Below, piece after piece: positions 7,695 to 12,491 of a stretch of 15,232 nt of DNA. The notes beneath the pieces are model-generated. The model did no database searches, had not been told where the DNA came from, and saw only the letters and a program-made list of their open reading frames with translations. The stretch lies in assembly GCA_046757565.1 (NCBI GenBank), contig JBHHYN010000066.1, positions 1 to 15,232 of the forward strand, in the 5' to 3' direction. Every line of letters begins with the position of its first letter. Position 1 is the first letter of the stretch. A program made the position numbers and the translations under genes. The stretch is from JBHHYN01 sp046757565 (lineage in GTDB: Bacteria; Pseudomonadota; Gammaproteobacteria; Eutrophobiales; Eutrophobiaceae).

Positions 7695-7723
7695 AAAATA
7701 CTGCCGCTCTCCCTGTATCTCAA
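7695..7723 (-). promoter_or_regulatory. Candidate sigma-70 promoter of the cyclase-phosphatase-kinase operon
   Basis: Read on the minus strand: TTGAGA (7723-7718; 5 of 6 to TTGACA), a 17-base spacer, then TATTTT (7700-7695; 4 of 6 to TATAAT). Transcription would start near 7688 and give a leader of about 65 bases that contains the inverted repeat at 7636-7655. Confidence 0.4.
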
Positions 7724-7807
7724 TCATAGCAGCTCTCATCAATCTCTCATCATACTCCATTATTCTTAAAGGGAAAATCATGAATTAGCGGGACATGGTG
7801 GGAGATA

Positions 7808-7836
7808 TTGTGGTTGTTCTGTTTGCTGTGTAGGAT
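7808..7836 (+). promoter_or_regulatory. Weak candidate promoter for the PpiC-like gene
   Basis: TTGTGG (7808-7813), a 17-base spacer and TAGGAT (7831-7836). Spacing is ideal but the boxes match only 3 and 4 of 6. It lies about 45 bases before the chosen start codon, in the 257-base region between divergent genes. Confidence 0.22.
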
Positions 7837-7879
7837 AGACACCGGATTTACATTTTTTGACCACGATCAACGGGGGTTA

Positions 7880-8953
7880 ATGGATAAATTACGCACAGTT
7901 TTATCAGCAACACTGCTATTGGGCGCACTGATTCTCGCCTGTGAACAGGTTGCCGCGCTCTCCATTCGGGAAATTCTTGGCCTGGACGATAAGGAGAGCG
8001 CCACGACCGATACAGCGGCTGCCAACGCGCCTGCCGCGGTCGAGGAGAAGCGCGACAACAAGAAAACAGACGCTGCCGATCCGAACCGGGCCAGGCCGGG
8101 TGCAGCAGAAACTGCCCCCGGACTGGAGTTTACCGATATCGAACAGATTTTTGCCAATCTCAATGCCGGTCAGAAGCGTACCTATCTTCAGGATGAAGCT
8201 ACCTTTAAACGCTTCATCCACCAACAGGCGGGCAATCTTTCGGTGCTCACGGCCGCCAGGGCCAATCATGTCGATAAAGATACGAATACCATCTATCTCA
8301 TGCAACGGGGCGCCGAAAGCATGTTGCGTGAGTCCTATCTGAGTAAACTCATTACCAGCAAGCTGCCTGCCGATTTCCCCACTGAACAGCAGGTTCGCGA
8401 CTATTATGATAAGAACAGGGAGAAGTTCGTGCTGGAACAGCGCGTGCATGTCTGGCAGATCTTTCTGCAGACAGGCAAGGATATGGACGCGAAGAAAATC
8501 GCCGGACTGGAAAACAAGGCAAAATCCATCATCAGGGAGATCAAGCAGGGTAAACTGGATTTTGCCGCCGCCGCCCTGAAATATTCCGAACATGAGCCCA
8601 GCCGGGTAAACGGGGGGTATATGGGACTGCTCAAGGTCTCGGAACTGAAGCCGGGGATCGACAAACCGCTCATGGCGCTGGCGGAAGGCAAGATCAGTCA
8701 ACCCGTCAAGACCGACAGCGGTATTCATATCCTCAAGCGTGGCGCCATCATCCCCAGGCAGGAAATTGCCTTTGCAACGCTACAGCCACAGATCGCGGCA
8801 CTGCTGAAAAAGCAGGCCGTGGCGCAACTGCGCCAGGCCATTTATGATCAGGCGGAAAAAAGCTATCCTGTTGATTTAAAAGATAAGAAGATCGAGGAGT
8901 GGCGCTTGCGCCTGCGTACCAATATACCGGAAACCACAGCGAAGAAGCAGTAA
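7880..8953 (+). CDS. Secreted parvulin-type peptidyl-prolyl cis-trans isomerase (PpiC/SurA-like)
   Basis: The product has 357 residues. The N-terminus MDKLRTVLSATLLLGALILA is an export signal. A Cys at 21 (ILAC) could be a degenerate lipobox; otherwise cleavage is likely after VAALS. A low-complexity Ala/Asp/Lys linker (35-80) leads into a helical SurA-like segment (about 82-185). The parvulin domain (about 186-290) has RVHVWQIFLQTG, LDFAAAALKYSEHEPSRVNGGYMGLL and GKISQPVKTDSGIHILKRG, the usual strands and GxI(S)xPVxTxxGxHI(L/I)K motif. A C-terminal helix (295-357) follows. The family catalyses prolyl isomerisation and chaperones outer-membrane or secreted proteins in the periplasm. The frame is open from a possible ATG at 7808, but the signal peptide and GGGGG at 7872-7876 favour 7880. 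Help with TpsA/TpsB folding is possible, but only by proximity. Confidence 0.88.
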   Translation: MDKLRTVLSATLLLGALILACEQVAALSIREILGLDDKESATTDTAAANAPAAVEEKRDNKKTDAADPNRARPGAAETAPGLEFTDIEQIFANLNAGQKRTYLQDEATFKRFIHQQAGNLSVLTAARANHVDKDTNTIYLMQRGAESMLRESYLSKLITSKLPADFPTEQQVRDYYDKNREKFVLEQRVHVWQIFLQTGKDMDAKKIAGLENKAKSIIREIKQGKLDFAAAALKYSEHEPSRVNGGYMGLLKVSELKPGIDKPLMALAEGKISQPVKTDSGIHILKRGAIIPRQEIAFATLQPQIAALLKKQAVAQLRQAIYDQAEKSYPVDLKDKKIEEWRLRLRTNIPETTAKKQ

Positions 8954-8972
8954 CCCTGAACCCTGAACCCTG
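8952..8972. repeat. Triple AACCCTG tandem repeat between convergent genes
   Basis: Three exact 7-base units (8952-8958, 8959-8965, 8966-8972) begin within the TAA stop of the PpiC-like gene and end two bases before the stop of the opposing gene. No terminator hairpin is seen in this gap. Confidence 0.85.
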
Positions 8973-8974
8973 TT

Positions 8975-9709
8975 TTACCTGCCTGAAAGGACCCGCTCCG
9001 CCGCCTCTTTGTCCGTCTTGTCGGTCAGGCACTGGCCCGTGGTTTTGACGATGCCGCCATAGAGATCGCCCTGTTCCTGCAGTTCATAGCTGGGCAGCGC
9101 GGCCTTCATGCCGATGGCATAGCCGCCCTTGATCATGCCCAGCCCGTCTTTTTTTGCGTCGCCCATGATCATCTTCATCTTGTGGCGTTTGCCAATAATC
9201 TGATCGTAAGGCCCCCAGATGCCGGGTGAAGAAAACGGTCCGCCGCCGGTCATCACATCGAACAGGATCTCCCGCTTGCCCTCGATGTAGCCAAGGGCGG
9301 TGAAATCCGGCCCTTCATAGAATTTGAAATTATTGATGCCGCACTCTTCTTCGATGAGGTAGTTATAGCGGTCCAGCGAGCTGGATGTGTATTCGTGGGG
9401 CATGGTGATCCCCCGCGTAAACACCCGCTTTTTCTCGCCCCTGTTTTTTAATTCCTGGCTGATGGCAATGATGAAATGCGTGTCACCGTAAGGTCCCCTG
9501 AAGATACGCTTCCCGGCGACGCTCTTGTATTGGCGCTCCCACTCTTTCTTAATGCGTGAGCCGGTGACGACCACTTCTTCCACCGTTTTCACGTTTTTTA
9601 AGCGTTTGTAATCAGTGCTTTTTTCATTTCCGGCAGCCATACCGGCCTGCAACGAAAGGACGGCTGACAGGGTGATCGTGAGTAAAATTGGCCGGGTGCA
9701 GCGTTCCAT
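8975..9709 (-). CDS. Secreted protein of unknown function with a TonB-box-like segment
   Basis: The product has 244 residues and I do not recognise a family. The N-terminus MERCTRPILLTITLSAVLSLQAGMAAG is a typical Sec signal, with likely cleavage near AAG (27). Then comes TVEEVVVTGSRIKK (42-55), which matches the EEVVVTGSRI segment found at the mature N-terminus of many TonB-dependent receptors, although this protein is far too short to hold a receptor barrel. The rest is mixed and Gly/Tyr-rich (FRGPYGDTHFIIAIS, GGGPFSSPGIWGPYDQIIG), with two mature cysteines (123 and 227) that could pair in the periplasm. ATG at 9709 has only weak AAAGA before it. The gene converges with the PpiC-like gene and diverges from tpsB. 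It is probably periplasmic or surface-associated. Confidence 0.75.
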   Translation of the reverse strand: MERCTRPILLTITLSAVLSLQAGMAAGNEKSTDYKRLKNVKTVEEVVVTGSRIKKEWERQYKSVAGKRIFRGPYGDTHFIIAISQELKNRGEKKRVFTRGITMPHEYTSSSLDRYNYLIEEECGINNFKFYEGPDFTALGYIEGKREILFDVMTGGGPFSSPGIWGPYDQIIGKRHKMKMIMGDAKKDGLGMIKGGYAIGMKAALPSYELQEQGDLYGGIVKTTGQCLTDKTDKEAAERVLSGR

Positions 9710-10213
9710 TCTTTGTTATCAGTTATGTTCAGGAGTCACAATTCTTAAAGTAGTAGATTTAAGCTCAGATGAACGGAAATGTAAATGTAAGATGTGGGTA
9801 TCGGGGTAAAAAAATTTTTGCCTGACCAATGCGGCTAATAAATATACCCGTTTTAATTGCCTGCGACCGGCGAAAACGGCAATCGGGTAAGGTAGCCGTC
9901 ATTGAAAAGCATCTATACAGCCATTTCAAAGGATATTATCGCTCATGCGTCGTTATGGCGGCACAGTTGCCCACAAGTCAAAAAAAAATCTAAAAGGATC
10001 AGCCAATAACAGCTATTTTATATTGCAATACTTTCAGGATTTTTGCTTTACCTGCAGCGGGCAAGCCTGATATAGTTCGATCCCGTGCCGAATTATGTTT
10101 CACCACTGCACAGGCCGTATCCGTCCCGATTCGATACAGCCGTAGGTTTGTAAGGTCTAACATATTGGAAAATATAGAAAAACCAGCCAGTAGCCGTGTT
10201 TAGCCAAAGGGGG
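9710..10213. other. Divergent intergenic region between the secreted-protein gene and tpsB
   Basis: This 504-base region has no credible gene: frames are short or shadows. Besides the large palindrome at 9827-9904 it holds A/T tracts (AAAAAAATTTTT near 9808-9819, A9 near 9979) and a smaller hairpin at 10113-10141 (GTATC/GATAC flanked by GGC/GCC with one mismatch). It must contain promoters for both flanking genes. GATATAGT near 10069-10076 could be a -10 box for tpsB, but no well-spaced -35 was found. Confidence 0.6.
9827..9904. other. Large imperfect palindrome, possible structured RNA or palindromic repeat
   Basis: Three nested pairings stack in register. CAATGCGGCTA (9827-9837) pairs with TAGCCG-T-CATTG (9893-9904, one bulged T). 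TACCCG (9845-9850) pairs with CGGGTA (9884-9889). After a 5-base TTTTA bulge, ATTGCC (9856-9861) pairs with GGCAAT (9878-9883), leaving a 16-base apical loop. That gives 23 Watson-Crick pairs over 78 bases, unlikely by chance. No T-tract follows on the plus side, so it is not a classic terminator. I match it to no riboswitch or repeat family I know. It could fold on either strand. Confidence 0.6.
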
Positions 10214-12001
10214 ATGGGGGATCGATTAATTCAGCGTTGGCGCTGGTGCCTGCTGCTATGCCTGGTTACGGCACAGGCCGTTGCCGGCCCACTGGGTTTG
10301 CCGGATTCGGCCAGACCCGGTGCGGTGCGCCCGGAGGAGGTCGGTAAGCAGACCGTTCCGGCCAAACCGCCGGCATCCACCTTGAAAGTCCCCCCGGTCA
10401 TCGATCGCCCGTTCGAAATCGATGAAGGCCCCCGCGTCGTCGTCAATCGTTTCCGCTTACTGGATGCCAGGGACTTGCCTGAATTCAACATCACGCTGGA
10501 CGAGGTCCAGCAGCTCTTGCAAGGGCTGATAGAGAAGAAACCGGAGGGCTTTACCATTGGCCAACTGCAGGAGGTCTCCGATGCGGTGACCAAGTACTAC
10601 CGTGAAAAGGGATTGATCCTGGCGCAGTCGGTAGTGCCGGTGCAGACTGTCCAGACCGGGACCGTCGATATTCAGGTTTTTGAGGGTAAGCTGGGCCGGA
10701 TCCTGGCAGAGGGCAACAAGATGTATTCCGAGGAGATGCTGCGTAAGCCTTTCAAGCACCTCATCGGCAAACCGGTGACCAAGGATGCCATCGAATCCGC
10801 CCTGCTCACCCTGACCGATTTTCCGGGACTCAGTGTTTTTGGTGTATTCCAGCCGGGCCGGCAGGTTGGCACCGCGGACATTCTGCTGAAGGTACAGAAT
10901 GAAAAACACTTCGATGTATCGTACCGTATCGATAACCACGGCCTCACGGAGACCGGCACCAGAAGATTCCGTCCTGAGTTGGTCTGGAACAACCCGACCG
11001 GTGGCGCCGACCGCTTGTCGATTACGCTCCAGCAGACCTACCACCCCAAGAACAACCTGTTCCGGACATTCAATTACGAACACTATCTGGCGAACGGGTT
11101 CACGGCCGGTCTCACCATTAACCGTAACTCCTTCGATGTGGGCGGCGACCTGGCCGCTCAGCAGATCTTTGGCCAGACTGACCAGCAGAGTCTGTTTTTA
11201 CAGAAATCGTGGATCCGCAGCCGCCAGTTAAACCTCTCCTCAACTTTTACCGTGGAACGCAAGCAGTCGAAGACCACAGTACGTCAGCGCCGCAGCAACG
11301 TTGACAGGTTATCGGTTTTTACCCTGGGATTTGATTTCGATAACGTGGACACCCGCTTCAAGGGGATCAATTTTGCCACGCTCGAGATCAACCGCGGCGT
11401 GAACAATCTGTTTGGCGCCATGAGTTCCAGCGGCGATGCCCTGAATCTGCCGGCCGGCCTCCGGCCCAGCCGCCAGGGCGGTCCGTCCAATCCCAAGTTT
11501 GCCGCGGGCCAGTTTACCTCGGTGAATGCGACCGCTTCCCGCCTGCAGACCCTGAGGCCCAATCTGAGCCTGCTGCTCAGGGCAGAGTATCAGTGGACGA
11601 AGGACCTGTTGGTGCCGTTGCAGCAGTACTCCGTCGGCGGGCCGGACAATGTCCGCTCCTTCCCACAGGCGCAACAACTGTTGGACCGCGCCCTGTTCGT
11701 GTCGGCGGAATTCATCCAGAATATGCCGTTTATCACTGATGTCCCCGCGTTTGCCAACCGCACCTGGGGGGAATTGATCCAGCTCTCCGCGTTTTTTGAT
11801 GAGGCCATTGGCCGTTTGAACAGTCCGCTGCAGAGTGATCCGCAGGGCTATGTCAAGTTCAGGGGTGCGGGCGTGCAGGTGCGTTTCACCCTGCCGAGCT
11901 TGATAGAGTCGCGGCTGATGTGGGCCTGGGAAGTCGGCAGCGACGAAGCGGACAATGGCCGCCGGCCGCAGATCTGGGGCGATTTCACTTATCGCTTCTG
12001 A
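10214..12001 (+). CDS. TpsB two-partner secretion outer-membrane transporter (ShlB/FhaC/HecB family)
   Basis: This outer-membrane pore of the Omp85 superfamily recognises the TPS domain of its TpsA partner in the periplasm and exports it. The 595-residue product has a signal peptide (QRWRWCLLLCLVTAQAVAG, cleavage near 24), a Pro-rich linker (26-72), two POTRA domains (about 74-157 and 158-228; PRVVVNRFRLLDA, GFTIGQLQEVSDAVTKYYREKG, IQVFEGKLGRI) and a 16-stranded-type barrel (about 231-595) ending in aromatic FTYRF. The lid-loop motif appears as VRSFP (480-484), where most relatives have VRG(F/Y). The start at 10214 is supported by AAAGGGGG directly upstream and by signal-peptide shape. A GTG at 10196 would add six residues without a ribosome site. 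The cognate TpsA lies 490 bases downstream on the same strand. Confidence 0.95.
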   Translation: MGDRLIQRWRWCLLLCLVTAQAVAGPLGLPDSARPGAVRPEEVGKQTVPAKPPASTLKVPPVIDRPFEIDEGPRVVVNRFRLLDARDLPEFNITLDEVQQLLQGLIEKKPEGFTIGQLQEVSDAVTKYYREKGLILAQSVVPVQTVQTGTVDIQVFEGKLGRILAEGNKMYSEEMLRKPFKHLIGKPVTKDAIESALLTLTDFPGLSVFGVFQPGRQVGTADILLKVQNEKHFDVSYRIDNHGLTETGTRRFRPELVWNNPTGGADRLSITLQQTYHPKNNLFRTFNYEHYLANGFTAGLTINRNSFDVGGDLAAQQIFGQTDQQSLFLQKSWIRSRQLNLSSTFTVERKQSKTTVRQRRSNVDRLSVFTLGFDFDNVDTRFKGINFATLEINRGVNNLFGAMSSSGDALNLPAGLRPSRQGGPSNPKFAAGQFTSVNATASRLQTLRPNLSLLLRAEYQWTKDLLVPLQQYSVGGPDNVRSFPQAQQLLDRALFVSAEFIQNMPFITDVPAFANRTWGELIQLSAFFDEAIGRLNSPLQSDPQGYVKFRGAGVQVRFTLPSLIESRLMWAWEVGSDEADNGRRPQIWGDFTYRF

Positions 12002-12067
12002 TCATAACCGGCCGCCGTAGAGACAGAGGAGAATAACGACAAGCACAGGGAATATAAGCTAAATTAT

Positions 12068-12332
12068 CACTGCTGTCTCGTTAAGTTAAACAGAATTTTG
12101 CATAATGTACTGAATACGCTCACTTTATGGCTTGTACTGATGATTCGACACATGAGATTGCACATCCAGTCCCGTCATTCCGGAAAGTGCAAAGCACTTA
12201 TCCGGAATCCAGTGTTTTCAATAACTTTCTGGATGCCGGATCTATCGGCTTTATTTCCCGAGTCGCTCTCAACCGACTATGTCCTTATAGTCGAGTCCGG
12301 CATGACAATGTAACGTTAACGGGACAGTAGTG
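12068..12332. mobile_element. MITE-like element with terminal inverted repeats and 9-bp target duplication
   Basis: The left end CACTGCTGTCTCGTTAA... (12068-12088) is the inverse of the right end (12311-12332, reading CACTACTGTCCCGTTAAC... on the minus strand): 19 of 21 aligned bases match with one single-base gap. Directly outside both ends is the same 9-mer CTAAATTAT (12059-12067 and 12333-12341), a perfect target-site duplication. The element is 265 bp and encodes no transposase, so it was presumably mobilised in trans. I cannot assign the parent insertion-sequence family. Confidence 0.75.
12174..12306. repeat. Palindromic intergenic repeat nested in the MITE-like element
   Basis: Outer arms GTCATTCCGGA (12174-12184) and TCCGGCATGAC (12296-12306) match inversely at 10 of 11. 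Inner arms ATCCGGAATCCAG (12200-12212) and CTGGATGCCGGAT (12229-12241) match at 12 of 13. Each half also has its own hairpin: AAGTGC/GCACTT near 12185-12200, and a perfect CGACTAT-GTCCTT-ATAGTCG (12274-12293). The GTCATTCCGG...CCGGAATCCAG signature is of a kind widespread in intergenic repeats of proteobacteria. Confidence 0.7.
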
Positions 12333-12340
12333 CTAAATTA

Positions 12341-12370
12341 TTGAAAATAAAAATATTTATCCAGTAGCAT
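12341..12370 (+). promoter_or_regulatory. Candidate sigma-70 promoter for tpsA at the edge of the insertion
   Basis: TTGAAA (12341-12346; 5 of 6), an 18-base AT-rich spacer and TAGCAT (12365-12370; 4 of 6). The -35 box starts at the last base of the right target duplication and the -10 box lies in the first 25-bp repeat unit. It would give tpsA a leader of about 115 bases. Confidence 0.3.
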
Positions 12371-12413
12371 GAGAGTGTGAACTGGTTCGTAGCATGAGAG
12401 TGTGAACTGGTTC
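12364..12413. repeat. Perfect 25-bp tandem duplication upstream of tpsA
   Basis: Two identical 25-base units, 12364-12388 and 12389-12413, each begin GTAGCATGAGAG and end GTGAACTGGTTC. They sit about 80 bases before the tpsA start. The unit is close to two and a half helical turns. It could be a regulator site, a recent slippage duplication or part of another repeat family. Confidence 0.9.
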
Positions 12414-12491
12414 TCTGAAAAACGATGGTAATGGTGTTAATAACAGCATGGTTTCAACTACGATTGAGATATCCCGACAGGCGATAGCGGC

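Larger units (their letters stand above)
12002..12491. other. tpsB-tpsA intergenic region filled with repeats
   Basis: These 490 bases contain no supported gene. They hold a MITE-like insertion (12059-12341 with its duplications), a palindromic repeat nested in it, a candidate promoter and a 25-bp tandem duplication. Short frames starting at 12098 and 12127 lie inside the insertion and show no recognisable domain. Confidence 0.8.

Noticed and set aside
9827..9904. Palindrome as a cyclic-di-GMP riboswitch or integron attC site.
   Set aside because: It lacks the conserved GEMM tetraloop-receptor segments, and it lacks the GTTRRRY core sites and their inverse partners expected at attC ends.
12098..12330. 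Short plus-strand frames in the MITE-like element as transposase remnants.
   Set aside because: They are 67-71 codons, cross the nested palindrome and show no DDE or helix-turn-helix signature that I can recognise.
12364..12413. Tandem 25-bp units as a minimal CRISPR array.
   Set aside because: The two units are directly adjacent with no spacer and there are no cas genes.
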